This document shows, piece by piece, positions 1 through 7,640 of a stretch of 64,000 nucleotides of DNA. Made by a program: the position numbers and the translations under genes. Positions within the stretch are counted from its first letter, which is position 1; each line of letters opens with the position of its first letter. The DNA comes from Bog-756 sp963727075 (GTDB lineage Bacteria > Actinomycetota > Acidimicrobiia > Acidimicrobiales > RAAP-2): the NCBI GenBank assembly GCA_963727075.1, contig CAVSET010000002.1, positions 186,001-250,000 on the forward strand, read 5' to 3'. A model generated the notes under the pieces. It was given only the letters and a program-made list of their open reading frames with translations. It did no database searches and was not told the DNA's origin.

Positions 1-725
1 GCGACGGCGGCCAGGAGGAGGGAGGTGGCGACCAGGAGCACGCTGTAGAAGAGGATCTCGGCGGCGGTGCGCCGCATCGTCGAGACGGCCGGCAGCATGG
101 GGACCTGGGCCGTGCGGTAGTCGTCCTGGTACTTGACGGCGAGGGCCCAGAAGTGGGGCGGGGTCCAGACGAAGATGATGGCGAAGAGCACCAGGGGCGT
201 CCACCCCAGCCGGTCGGTGACCGCCGCCCAGCCGACGAGGACGGGGACCGCCCCGGCGGCGCCCCCGATCACGATGTTCTGGCTCGAGGTGCGCTTCAGC
301 CACAGGGTGTAGACGAAGACGTAGAAGAGGGTGGCCGACAGGGCGAGGACGGCCGAGAGCAGGTTGACCAGGGCGGCCAGCTCGACGAAGGCCAGCACCT
401 CCAGGGTCAGGGCGAAGACCAGGGCCGCGGCCGGGGTGACCGCCCCGGTCACCAGGGGGCGGCCGGCCGTACGGCGCATGAGCTTGTCGATGTCCCGGTC
501 GACGTACATGTTGATGGCGTTGGCCCCACCGGCGGCCAGGGCCCCGCCGACCAGGGTGGCGACCATCAGCCACACCGGCGGCAGCCCGCGTTGGGCCACG
601 ATCATGGTGGGCAGGGTGGTGACCAGCAACAGCTCGATGATCCGCGGCTTGGTCAGCGCCACGTAGGCACCCACTCGGGAACCGGCGGAGAGGCGGCGGG
701 GCGGTGCCACCGCGGAAAGAGCCAT
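1..725 (-). CDS. ctaB: Protoheme IX farnesyltransferase (heme O synthase), partial
   Basis: Integral membrane enzyme of the UbiA superfamily that adds a farnesyl group to protoheme to make heme O for cytochrome oxidase. The reading from an ATG at 725 has the UbiA signature NMYVDRDIDKLMRRT, whose Asp residues bind the prenyl diphosphate Mg2+, a TKPRIIELL start of helix 1, and a TPPHFWAL segment. Several hydrophobic helices follow, and the frame is open to the window edge, so the C-terminal part is missing. It is divergent from ctaA, which uses its product, with 76 bases between the two starts. The identification is firm; the missing end is only the window boundary. Confidence 0.95.
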   Translation of the reverse strand, partial: MALSAVAPPRRLSAGSRVGAYVALTKPRIIELLLVTTLPTMIVAQRGLPPVWLMVATLVGGALAAGGANAINMYVDRDIDKLMRRTAGRPLVTGAVTPAAALVFALTLEVLAFVELAALVNLLSAVLALSATLFYVFVYTLWLKRTSSQNIVIGGAAGAVPVLVGWAAVTDRLGWTPLVLFAIIFVWTPPHFWALAVKYQDDYRTAQVPMLPAVSTMRRTAAEILFYSVLLVATSLLLAAV

Positions 726-801
726 CGGGCCGAAGACTCAGTCGGGCGAGGGCCCGGCGCAGGGACATTCGGGGCGGCCCGCCCGGTACCATTGGTGGCC
801 G

Positions 802-1800
802 GTGTCATCCCTGCGTATCGGGCCCCGCCCCTTCCTCAACCTCTGCCGGTTCACCCTGGCCATGGTGGTGCTCAACGTGCTCACCGGGGCGGCCGTCCGG
901 CTGTCCGACTCGGGGCTCGGCTGCCCCGACTGGCCGACCTGCTCGCAGCACCGGCTGACGCCTCCGCTCCGCCTCCACCCGCTGGTGGAGTTCGGCAACC
1001 GGGTGGTGGTCTTCCTGCTGGTGGTGGCCTGCGCCGTCACCATGGTGGCGTCGTTCCTGCGCCGGCCGGCCCGCCGCGACCTGCGCTGGCTGTCGGGCGG
1101 GCTGGTCCTCGGGCGTCGTCGGCGAGGCGGTGCTCGGCGGGTTCGTCGTCTACACCAAGCTCAACGCCTACGTGGTCCTGACCCACTTCATGGTGGGCAT
1201 GGCCCTGCTGGCCGTGGCGGTGGTCCTCACCCTCGAAGCCGGTCACGCGCCCGGACGGGGCACGGTGGCGGTGGGCGGGTGCCGCCCTGTGGTTCGAGCC
1301 GCGCCCTGGTGGGCATGACCGTCCTCGTCCTGGCGGCCGGGGCGGCCACCACGGGCACCGGTCCCCACGCCGGCGGCAAGGGGGCCAAGCGCATCCCGCT
1401 CGGCCTCGAGGACATGACCCGTATCCACGCCGAGGTGGTACTGGCCACCGCCGTGCTGCTGGTGGCCGTGCTCTGGGTGCTCTGGAAGAGCGACGCGCCG
1501 GCCCGCACCCAGAACGCCGGCCGGGTCGTGCTCGGCGGTGATGGTCGTGCAGGGGATGGTCGGCTACACCCAGTTCTTCACCCATCTTCCGCCCGTGCTG
1601 GTGGGCCTCCACGTGCTCGGGGCCTCGACGGTGTGGGCGGCCGTGCTCTGGTTCCACCACGGGTTGTCCGACCACCGACCCGAGGTGGTCGAGCTCCCCT
1701 CGAGCCCGTGGGCCCGGACCGGCATCGGCCACCGGACGCCGCCCGGGGACGCGAGCCGTGGAACAGGCCGGCCGAACGATCCCTTCCGGAGCCGGTGTGA
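802..1800 (+). CDS. ctaA: Heme A synthase (COX15/CtaA family), frameshifted
   Basis: Membrane monooxygenase that converts heme O to heme A. From a GTG at 802 the N-terminus shows the family motif GLGCPDWPTC after helix 1, and later segments give VYTKLNAYVVLTHFMVG, an ATTGTGPHAGG loop, DMTRIHAEVVLATAVLL and a final helix with GLHVLGASTVWAAVLW, so all the usual helices and heme-ligand His residues are present. The reading changes frame near 1110 (an extra G in CTCGGGCGTC), near 1285 and near 1535. The exact C-terminus is uncertain. It faces ctaB across a short shared promoter region. I treat the breaks as sequence errors because the protein resumes cleanly each time. Confidence 0.88.
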   Translation: MSSLRIGPRPFLNLCRFTLAMVVLNVLTGAAVRLSDSGLGCPDWPTCSQHRLTPPLRLHPLVEFGNRVVVFLLVVACAVTMVASFLRRPARRDLRWLSGGLVLGRRRRGGARRVRRLHQAQRLRGPDPLHGGHGPAGRGGGPHPRSRSRARTGHGGGGRVPPCGSSRALVGMTVLVLAAGAATTGTGPHAGGKGAKRIPLGLEDMTRIHAEVVLATAVLLVAVLWVLWKSDAPARTQNAGRVVLGGDGRAGDGRLHPVLHPSSARAGGPPRARGLDGVGGRALVPPRVVRPPTRGGRAPLEPVGPDRHRPPDAARGREPWNRPAERSLPEPV

Positions 1801-1821
1801 GCGACGTCGCTCCGGACCACG

Positions 1822-2127
1822 GTGCAGGCCCGCCAGACCGAGGTGGCGCCGGTCGAGTCCGAGCTTCCCGACATCGTCGAGTCCCAGGCCACCGACCGCC
1901 CCTGGTTGGTCATCGTGTGGAACGACCCGATCAACCTGATGTCGTTCGTGACCTACGTCTTCCAGAAGCTCTTCGGCTACTCCAAGGAGAAGGCCACCAA
2001 GCTCATGCTGGACGTGCACAACAAGGGGCGGGCCGTCGTCTCGTCGGGCACCCGCGAGCGAGCCGAGCTCGACGTCTACCGCCTCCACGAGCACGGCCTG
2101 TGGGCCACCATGGAACAGTCCACGTGA
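1822..2127 (+). CDS. clpS: ATP-dependent Clp protease adaptor ClpS
   Basis: 101-residue adaptor that brings N-degron substrates to the ClpAP/ClpCP protease. The sequence has the family core PWLVIVWNDPINLMSFVTYV, where the N-D-P turn precedes the substrate-pocket helix, then GYSKEKATKLMLDVHNKGRA with the HNKGRA segment seen in nearly all ClpS proteins. The length is normal for the family and the start is a GTG at 1822. The stop overlaps the GTG of the next gene by three bases, a coupling typical of clpS and DUF2017 genes in actinobacteria. Confidence 0.96.
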   Translation: MQARQTEVAPVESELPDIVESQATDRPWLVIVWNDPINLMSFVTYVFQKLFGYSKEKATKLMLDVHNKGRAVVSSGTRERAELDVYRLHEHGLWATMEQST

Positions 2128-2625
2128 GCCCGACCGATCACGGCGCCGGCGTCGACGGGCGCTACGCGATCAAGCTCGATCCCAGCGTGCGGGCGGTGTT
2201 GGTGACCATGGCCGAGCAGCTCGTCCCCGCTCCTCGAGGACCACGACCCCATGACCAAGCGGCTCTTCCCGCCCGCCTACCCGGCGCATGGGCTTCGAGG
2301 ACGCCGAGCGCGACTACCGGGCACTGGTGGACAGTGCGCTCGATCAACCACCACCGGGAGGCCTTCGCCGTCTGGTCGAGACGGCCAATGCCGACACCCT
2401 GAGCGAGCCGGAGCTCCAGGCCTGGCTGTCGGCCATCGAGCTCCGTCCGGCTGGTGCTCGGGACCCGCCTCGACGTGAGCCAGGACATGGAGGCACCCGA
2501 TCCCGAGGACCCGACCGCAGCCGAGTACGCGCTCTACGAGCTGCTCGGACAGCTGCAGTACCTCATGGTCGAGGTGCTCGGCGCCGAACTTCCCGATGAA
2601 GGAGAGCCAGGACGGAGCGCTGTGA
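2124..2625 (+). CDS. DUF2017 family protein, frameshifted
   Basis: Protein of unknown function usually encoded directly after clpS in actinobacteria. Fragments in three frames join into one protein: a start with RYAIKLDPSVRAVLVTMAEQL, then MTKRLFPPAY, then FEDAERDYRALVDSALDQ with ADTLSEPELQAWLSAI, then LGTRLDVSQDME and YALYELLGQLQYLMVEVLG. These match the usual order of the family. Breaks lie near 2222, 2285, 2445 and 2595. The end given is a TGA reached in the frame of a final MKESQDGAL. The alternative frame would run into the following tRNA. Confidence 0.72.
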
Positions 2626-2663
2626 TCGCTCTGCTAGTCTCCAAAAGCCCTGATCGGGTTGGA

Positions 2664-2736
2664 GCCCCCATCGTCTAGCGGCCGAGGACGCCGCCCTTTC
2701 AAGGCGGTAACACGGGTTCGAATCCCGTTGGGGGTG
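2664..2736 (+). tRNA. tRNA-Glu (anticodon TTC)
   Basis: A 73-base cloverleaf with acceptor arm GCCCCCA/TGGGGGT (one G-T pair at the first position), anticodon loop CTTTCAA giving TTC, and T-loop GGTTCGAATCC. CCA is not encoded. It is the first of three tRNA genes in a row. Confidence 0.95.
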
Positions 2737-2770
2737 CGGCAATCCCCAGCGATGATCCAGCTGGTCTCGG

Positions 2771-2845
2771 GGACCTGTGGTGCAGTTTGGAGTGCACGCC
2801 GGCCTGTCAAGCCGGAGGTCGCGGGTTCAAATCCCGTCAGGTCCG
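2771..2845 (+). tRNA. tRNA-Asp (anticodon GTC)
   Basis: Acceptor arm GGACCTG/CAGGTCC, anticodon loop CTGTCAA giving GTC, T-loop GGTTCAAATCC and discriminator G. An encoded CCA follows at 2846-2848. Confidence 0.95.
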
Positions 2846-2867
2846 CCACCCCGGTCCGCCGGGGCGA

Positions 2868-2940
2868 GGTCGGGTAGCTCAGTTGGTAGAGCGCGCGCCT
2901 GAAAAGCGTGAGGTCACCGGATCGACGCCGGTCCCGACCA
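2868..2940 (+). tRNA. tRNA-Phe (anticodon GAA)
   Basis: Acceptor arm GGTCGGG/CCCGACC, D-arm with AGCTCAGTTGGTAGAGC, anticodon loop CTGAAAA giving GAA, discriminator A, and an encoded CCA at 2941-2943. The T-loop reads GGATCGACGCC. It closes the Glu-Asp-Phe cluster. Confidence 0.95.
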
Positions 2941-3025
2941 CCAGATGCCAGAACCAGAAGGGCCACGGTCAGATCGGTAGACCTCCGATCAGATCGGAAC
3001 GAGCACTGGCTGGTACCACGCCCGC

Positions 3026-3478
3026 CTATCCACCTCCCCTCGCTTGGCGGACTGCGTCGGCAATGTACGGCCCGTCCACGTAGGCGATACCGACCGCCCC
3101 CGTCAGTTGGTGGGCCTGTCGCGATTCATCGTCTGGGACCCAGCATCCGGTGGGGTCTCGTGACCCCGTCGGGGTGCGGCCGGACTGGAACCAGATGGTC
3201 GTGGCACCGAGGGTCCGGGCCATGGCGATGATGCCCGGGAGCTCCGCCATAGGGCGGTGCACGTACACCAGATCGACCTGCTCGGGCGCGACGCCGACAT
3301 GGCGCACCACGACCTCATCTCCGTCCCACTCGTACATGGAGTAGTCCTCGGGACCGGGTCCCCCATGGACGGTCACCTCGAACCCGACCCGAGCCAGCGT
3401 GTCAGGGACATCCCGGCTCGGCCAATCCACGACGAGCACGGAGTGCACCCCTTGCAGGATCTTCTCGACCTCGATCAT
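3026..3478 (-). CDS. CoA-binding domain protein (YccU-like)
   Basis: About 150 residues forming one small Rossmann-type CoA-binding domain. From an ATG at 3478 it reads HSVLVVDWPSRDVPDTLARVGFEVTVHGG, then DLVYVHRPMAELPGIIAMARTLGATTIWFQSG, the pattern of the CoA_binding_2 family in which one strand holds the nucleotide and a later strand carries the conserved W-x-Q/L-G turn. Members have no settled function, with ligand-binding or regulatory roles proposed. The ATG is preferred over the longer upstream reading, whose first 46 residues look like translated spacer. It is convergent with the tRNA cluster and divergent from thpR. Confidence 0.72.
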   Translation of the reverse strand: MIEVEKILQGVHSVLVVDWPSRDVPDTLARVGFEVTVHGGPGPEDYSMYEWDGDEVVVRHVGVAPEQVDLVYVHRPMAELPGIIAMARTLGATTIWFQSGRTPTGSRDPTGCWVPDDESRQAHQLTGAVGIAYVDGPYIADAVRQARGGG

Positions 3479-3634
3479 CGGCCTCCCTCCGGCACCCCGC
3501 CGCCTCCGGCTCTCCGCCGCCCGGGCCCATCCAACCCATCGCGGCAGGCTCCCGCCTGGTCGAGCGCATTCTCCTCTCCGTCGGAGTGCCGAGGGCGCGT
3601 GGGGCGTCCGGGCCAATGGCGGGACAATGGACAG

Positions 3635-4165
3635 GTGCGCCTGTTCGTGGCCATCGCCCTACCCGACCCGGTCGCCGACCTGGTTGCCGCTCTGCCCCGG
3701 CCCGAACGACCCGGTGTCCGCTGGACCACTCCGGCGCAGTGGCACATCACGCTCCGGTTCCTGGGCGAGGCACCACCCGAGGAGATCGTCCCGGCCGTGC
3801 AAGGGGTCGTCGACGACCGGGGCCCGGAGGAGGCTCCAATCGCCGCGCTGGGACCGGTCGTCGCCTGGTTCCCGGGGCGGCGCGTCCTCCAGGTACCGGC
3901 GGCCGGGATCGACGGCCTCGCCGCCGCCATCCGCCCGGCCACCGAGGAATGGGGGCCGCGGGACGAACCACCATTCGCCGGCCACCTGACCCTGGCCCGC
4001 ACCATCGGCGGGCGACGGGGACCGGCCGACCTGGCCGGCTCTCGGCTGTCCGCCCACTTTCCGGTCACCGAGATCGGGGTCTACGCCTCGCGACCCCGGC
4101 CACAGGGATCCGTCTACGAGCGACTGTCCATCCACGCAATGCTCGGGAGCGCCGGACCGGACTGA
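3635..4165 (+). CDS. thpR: RNA 2',3'-cyclic phosphodiesterase (ThpR)
   Basis: A 176-residue member of the 2H phosphoesterase family, once called 2'-5' RNA ligase, which opens 2',3'-cyclic phosphates on RNA ends. Both catalytic H-x-T-L motifs are visible: HITL at residues 37-40 and HLTL at 117-120, with the expected RFLG after the first. The N-terminus VRLFVAIALPDP fits the family when translation begins at the GTG at 3635. A C-terminal YERLSIHAML completes the fold. It is convergent with the SDR gene downstream, with only nine bases between the two stops. Confidence 0.9.
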   Translation: MRLFVAIALPDPVADLVAALPRPERPGVRWTTPAQWHITLRFLGEAPPEEIVPAVQGVVDDRGPEEAPIAALGPVVAWFPGRRVLQVPAAGIDGLAAAIRPATEEWGPRDEPPFAGHLTLARTIGGRRGPADLAGSRLSAHFPVTEIGVYASRPRPQGSVYERLSIHAMLGSAGPD

Positions 4166-4174
4166 GCCGGGGCA

Positions 4175-5135
4175 CTAGTGGATGTAGTGCCGCTCGATCT
4201 CGTTCGCGTAGCGGACTCCCAGCGTGTCGCCCTGGTCGGCCAGCCACTCCGAGATGCGGGTCGGGCCGGTGGCTGGGCCATCGGTGTCGGCCAGGCCACC
4301 GGCCATGGCGCGGTACTCGTCCCCGGTAAGCAGGACGTCGCGCAGCATGAGCCCGAGCAACCGGGACAGCGGCGCCACCACCACGCCCGGCACCCGGACG
4401 ATCGGGCGCGTGGCTGCCGACCACGTCCCTGATCATGCCCACCAGCTCGACGAAGGTCGGGCGCTCCGGGCCGACCGCGTCGGTCACGCTGTCGCCCCGC
4501 TCGGTACCCTCGGCCACGCACAGCTGGGCCAGGTCGTCGACGTGGATGGCCCGGATGCGGTAGTCGCCCCTGCCCCCCACCGCGAAGGCGGGCAGGTGTC
4601 GGAGGAGCCAGGCGATGTTGTTGATGAGCACCCCGTCGCCACCGAACAGGATGGCGGGTCGGAGAATGGCGAACGACAGCCCGGACTCGGCCAGCGCCCG
4701 TTCGACGAGCGCCTTGCCCCGGAAGTAGGCGTAGGGAGACTCGACGCTCGGATGGGTGATGCTCACGTGGACGACCCGTTGGACCCCGGCCCGCTTGGCC
4801 GCCTGGAAGAGGGTGCGCGAGTTCACGACGGCCAGGTCGTGATCGACCTGTCGGCGGGGGAAGCGCACCCAGTACGTGTTGTAGAGGGTGGTGGTGCCCC
4901 GGAGCGACTCGACCAGGGCGAGCTGGTCGTCGAAGTCGAGGGGACGTACTGCTTCGATGGCGTGGTCACCGGGGGCCCGGTCAGGATGCCCGGTGATGGT
5001 CCGCACCCGGCGACCCCGTTCGGCGAGTGCACCGGCGATGGCCGCTCCGGAGTAGCTGAACGCACCGGTCACGACGTCGAGCCCGGTGTCCCGCCCGAGC
5101 GTGGTCTGGTCGGCACGGGCCGGGCTGGTCGTCAT
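4175..5135 (-). CDS. NAD(P)H-binding atypical SDR (NmrA/epimerase-like), frameshifted
   Basis: About 320 residues with an N-terminal nucleotide-binding turn, VVTGAFSYSGAAIAGAL, in place of the usual T-G-x-x-G-x-x-G, then YNTYWVRFPRR, VQRVVHVSITHPS, YFRGKALVERAL and LRPAILFGG as in NmrA-like and complex I NDUFA9-like proteins. The frame changes once near 4400 and then gives a helical C-terminus ending at 4175. It probably acts as a redox sensor or an oxidoreductase; the substrate is unknown. Its ATG overlaps the TGA of the TetR gene upstream, so the two form an operon. Confidence 0.8.
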
Positions 5136-5782
5136 GGGTTCGCCTCCGGGGCTCGGGGTCCGGCCAGGCCCTCCAACAGCGCGGCCAACCGTTGGGCATG
5201 GGCGAAGAGGTCGAGGGCCGGCTGCCTATTCCCGTCGAGATGGCTCAGCATCTCGAGACCCAGGTACAGCGCCACGATGGCGTAGGCCACGTCGGCCGTC
5301 GGCACCAGGGCGCCCACCGAGGCGCCGGCCGAGCGGTCGATGGCCTGTCGGGCGAACTCCCGCCACGGGGCGATCCGGGCGGCCACCTCGCGGCCGAGAT
5401 CGGGGGAGGACGACGCACCGGCGATCATCTCGACCAGCACCGTGATGTAGCCGGCATCGAGGTCGGTTCGGAACACGTCCGTGGCCGCCTCGACGAGCTC
5501 GGTCGGCGAGCCGGCCGCCGCCACCCTCTGGCTGTACTGCTCCAGCCGCTCGGCGCTCACCGCGTCCAGGGCGGCCAGCAGGAGATCGGACACCGAGCCG
5601 AAGTGGTAGAAGATCAGGCCCTGGTTCGAGCCGGCCTCGTCGGCGATGGCCCGGGCGCTGGCGCCCACGAACCCGTCCTTCTTGAGCGTTTCGACGGCCG
5701 CATCGATGAGAGCGCGTCGGGTCCCGGCCGACCGCGCCCCTCGCTTGCCGTGCACCGTGCTCGGAGCACCCGACTTTGCCAT
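5132..5782 (-). CDS. TetR/AcrR family transcriptional regulator
   Basis: 216 residues. The N-terminal helix-turn-helix reads RRALIDAAVETLKKDGFVGASARAIADEAGSNQGLIFYHFGSVSDLLLAAL (residues about 22-72), which is the full TetR DNA-binding domain. The rest is a helical ligand-binding and dimer domain. The ATG at 5782 has an AAGGGGAG ribosome site seven bases upstream and is preferred over the in-frame extension through the promoter. It heads an operon with the SDR gene, and a palindrome lies just upstream, so autorepression is likely. The inducer is unknown. Confidence 0.93.
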   Translation of the reverse strand: MAKSGAPSTVHGKRGARSAGTRRALIDAAVETLKKDGFVGASARAIADEAGSNQGLIFYHFGSVSDLLLAALDAVSAERLEQYSQRVAAAGSPTELVEAATDVFRTDLDAGYITVLVEMIAGASSSPDLGREVAARIAPWREFARQAIDRSAGASVGALVPTADVAYAIVALYLGLEMLSHLDGNRQPALDLFAHAQRLAALLEGLAGPRAPEANP

Positions 5783-5792
5783 GCCACTCCCC

Positions 5793-5816
5793 TTGATTGA
5801 GTGATTGCTCAAACAA
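5793..5816. promoter_or_regulatory. Palindromic operator for the TetR-SDR operon
   Basis: TTGATTGAG-N6-CTCAAACAA, arms matching at 8 of 9 positions, sits 11 bases upstream of the TetR start. It overlaps the likely start of transcription, as expected for a TetR autorepressor. Confidence 0.7.
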
Positions 5817-5842
5817 TACGCCCCAATTTCAGGCGATCGCAA
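5813..5842 (-). promoter_or_regulatory. Promoter of the TetR-SDR operon
   Basis: Reading the minus strand, -35 TTGCGA (5842-5837), an 18-base spacer and -10 TATTGT (5818-5813). Transcription would start near 5806, inside the palindrome. Matches to consensus are 4 of 6 in each box. Confidence 0.5.
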
Positions 5843-5887
5843 CCCGAGGGCTGCTACCGGTGACCGGTCGAGGGTGATCCCGGGAAC

Positions 5888-5916
5888 TTGACAGAGGTAG
5901 TATCTCGATATATCGT
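5888..5916 (+). promoter_or_regulatory. Promoter of the PadR-ferredoxin pair with an embedded palindrome
   Basis: -35 TTGACA at 5888-5893, a 17-base spacer and -10 TATCGT at 5911-5916. A perfect 10-base palindrome, CGATATATCG (5906-5915), overlaps the -10 box and is a candidate operator for the PadR protein. Confidence 0.55.
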
Positions 5917-6008
5917 AACCGTACGACGAGCATTCAGGACAGGTGCTCACCTACTCGCCGGATCGGCCGGACGGCGACCCGGACCCCACTGATGAAGGAG
6001 AACAGCAG

Positions 6009-6701
6009 ATGCACGGACACAGGAAGTTCCATCAATTCGCCGGGGAGCACGGCACCGGGCCCGGGTTCCCGCCCGACGACCGGTTCGACCGTCTCGGGGA
6101 TCTGACCCGGGGACGGGGCGGGGGGCGGGGACGCGGCCGGGGCCGGTCCGACTTCGGCCGGCATCTCGGCTTCGGCCCCGGGTTCGGCGGTGCCATGTTC
6201 GGCCGAGGCCCGAGGGCCGGCCGCGGTGACGTGCGGGCCGCCGTCGTCGCCCTGCTGGCCGAAGAGCCCATGCACGGCTACCAGATCATCACCGAGCTCA
6301 CCGAGCGCAGTGCCGGGGTGTGGCGTCCGAGCCCCGGCTCCGTCTACCCCACCCTGCAGGCGCTCGAGGACCAGGGCCTGGTCACGGCCAACCAGTCGGA
6401 AGGCCGTCGGGTCTTCAGCCTCACCGACGAGGGCCGGGCCGAGGCGGACGCCGCCGGGGACGGACCCGCACCGTGGGAGGATGCCGCCCGCGGCGCCAAC
6501 CGATCGCTGGTCGACCTCAAGGGTCTGATGGTCGAGGTGGCGGCAGCCACCATGCAGGTCGGACGGGCCGGCAGCGACGGACAGATCAAGGCGGTGGGCG
6601 AGATCCTGGCTGACACCCGCCGGCGCATCTATCTGGTGCTGGCCGAGGGCAGCTCCACCTCGGAGCCCGACTCGGAACCGGAACCGGACGAAGTCGGTTG
6701 A
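6009..6701 (+). CDS. PadR family transcriptional regulator
   Basis: 230 residues. The first 75 are low complexity, rich in Gly, Arg and Phe (GRGGGRGRGRGR and GFGPGFGGAMFGRGP), as in many PadR proteins of the YqjI/Lin type. The winged helix then reads VVALLAEEPMHGYQIITELTE, WRPSPGSVYPTLQALEDQGLV and GRRVFSLTDEGR, a full PadR domain. An acidic tail closes the protein. The ATG at 6009 has a GAAGGAG site upstream. A ferredoxin gene overlaps its stop, which suggests co-expression of a redox protein. Ligand or signal is unknown. Confidence 0.92.
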   Translation: MHGHRKFHQFAGEHGTGPGFPPDDRFDRLGDLTRGRGGGRGRGRGRSDFGRHLGFGPGFGGAMFGRGPRAGRGDVRAAVVALLAEEPMHGYQIITELTERSAGVWRPSPGSVYPTLQALEDQGLVTANQSEGRRVFSLTDEGRAEADAAGDGPAPWEDAARGANRSLVDLKGLMVEVAAATMQVGRAGSDGQIKAVGEILADTRRRIYLVLAEGSSTSEPDSEPEPDEVG

Positions 6702-7042
6702 CCACCGAGCCGGGCCGGCTGGCCAAGAAGCGGAAGGCCGCCGCCCACCCCGATCGCCCCGGCGAGCGGTGCGCCGCGCCGACCGGGACCTACCGGCCGG
6801 TGATCGACCACGCCCGCTGCGAAGGCAAGCGAGACTGCGTCGACGTCTGTCCGAACGATGTCTTCGAGGTCCGCCGCATCGACGACACCGCTGCCGGTCG
6901 CTCGGGCACCTGGCCCGCCTCAAGGTCCGGGGCCCACGGGAGGCTGTCGGCCTACACCCCGGGGGCCGACGACTGCCGGGCCTGCGGGCTGTGCGTGGTG
7001 TCCTGCCCCGAGCAGGCCATCGTGCTGACCCGGCTGCGCTGA
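6698..7042 (+). CDS. Ferredoxin family protein (two clusters)
   Basis: 114 residues. The first cluster motif is CEGKRDCVDVCPNDVFEV (Cys41, Cys47, Cys51), the short C-x5-C-x3-C form known in actinobacterial ferredoxins. The second is CRACGLCVVSCP (Cys93, 96, 99, 103), a full 4Fe-4S motif. Together they fit a soluble electron carrier of the 3Fe/4Fe type. The start is a TTG at 6698 that overlaps the PadR stop, so the two are probably translated together. The partner enzyme is not evident nearby. Confidence 0.85.
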   Translation: MTTEPGRLAKKRKAAAHPDRPGERCAAPTGTYRPVIDHARCEGKRDCVDVCPNDVFEVRRIDDTAAGRSGTWPASRSGAHGRLSAYTPGADDCRACGLCVVSCPEQAIVLTRLR

Positions 7043-7070
7043 CCGACCCCGAGCCGGTCAGCTCGAGGGC

Positions 7071-7640
7071 TCAGGCCCCCTCGTACTCGAAGCCCAGATC
7101 GGGGGCACTGAGCAGGGCCCGGAACGGCAGCCCCTCGGCCGCGGCCATGGCCTCGACGGTGCCACCCCGGTCGACCACGGCCACCAGCAGCACCGGCTCG
7201 GCCCCGGCCTCTCGGACGGCGCGGGCCGCCTCCAGGAGCGAGATGCCGCGGGTCACGGTGTCCTCGGTGATGACCGCCCGGTCCCCGGGGTCGAGCGCCC
7301 CGGCGATGCGTCCGCCGCCCCCGTGGTCCTTGGCCTCCTTGCGCACGCTGAAGGCGTTGAGGAACCGGCCCCTCGAGGCGGCCACCCCGGCAGTGACGAA
7401 GGCGACCGGGTCGGCGCCCATGGTGAGGCCCCCGATGGCCGTGGCGTCGTCGGGCAGCACCGAGATGACCGCGTCGGCCACCAGAACCATGGCCTCGGGA
7501 CGGCAGACCGTCTGCTTCGAGTCGATGAACCAGTTGCTCCGCCGCCCGGACTTGAGCACGAAGTCGCCGCGCTTGACCGAGTGCTCCAGCAGATGGTGGC
7601 GGAGTGCCTCGAACTCGCTGGTCGGCAGCGACGTGGTCAT
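7071..7640 (-). CDS. pyrE: Orotate phosphoribosyltransferase
   Basis: 189 residues. It joins orotate to PRPP to make orotidine 5'-phosphate in pyrimidine synthesis. It has the core KSGRRSNWFIDSKQ at the N-terminus, IGGLTMGADPVAFVTA, the catalytic flexible loop SVRKEAKDHGGGGRI, and the PRPP-binding motif AVITEDTVTRGISLLEA. The second acidic pair in that motif is E-D rather than the common D-D. The ATG at 7640 overlaps the purM stop as ATGA, so it is the last gene of the purL-purF-purM-pyrE run. Confidence 0.95.
   Translation of the reverse strand: MTTSLPTSEFEALRHHLLEHSVKRGDFVLKSGRRSNWFIDSKQTVCRPEAMVLVADAVISVLPDDATAIGGLTMGADPVAFVTAGVAASRGRFLNAFSVRKEAKDHGGGGRIAGALDPGDRAVITEDTVTRGISLLEAARAVREAGAEPVLLVAVVDRGGTVEAMAAAEGLPFRALLSAPDLGFEYEGA

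Noticed and set aside
2664..2943. Integration site of a mobile element at the tRNA cluster
   Set aside because: No integrase gene, no repeated tRNA 3' end and no change in gene content follow the tRNA genes.
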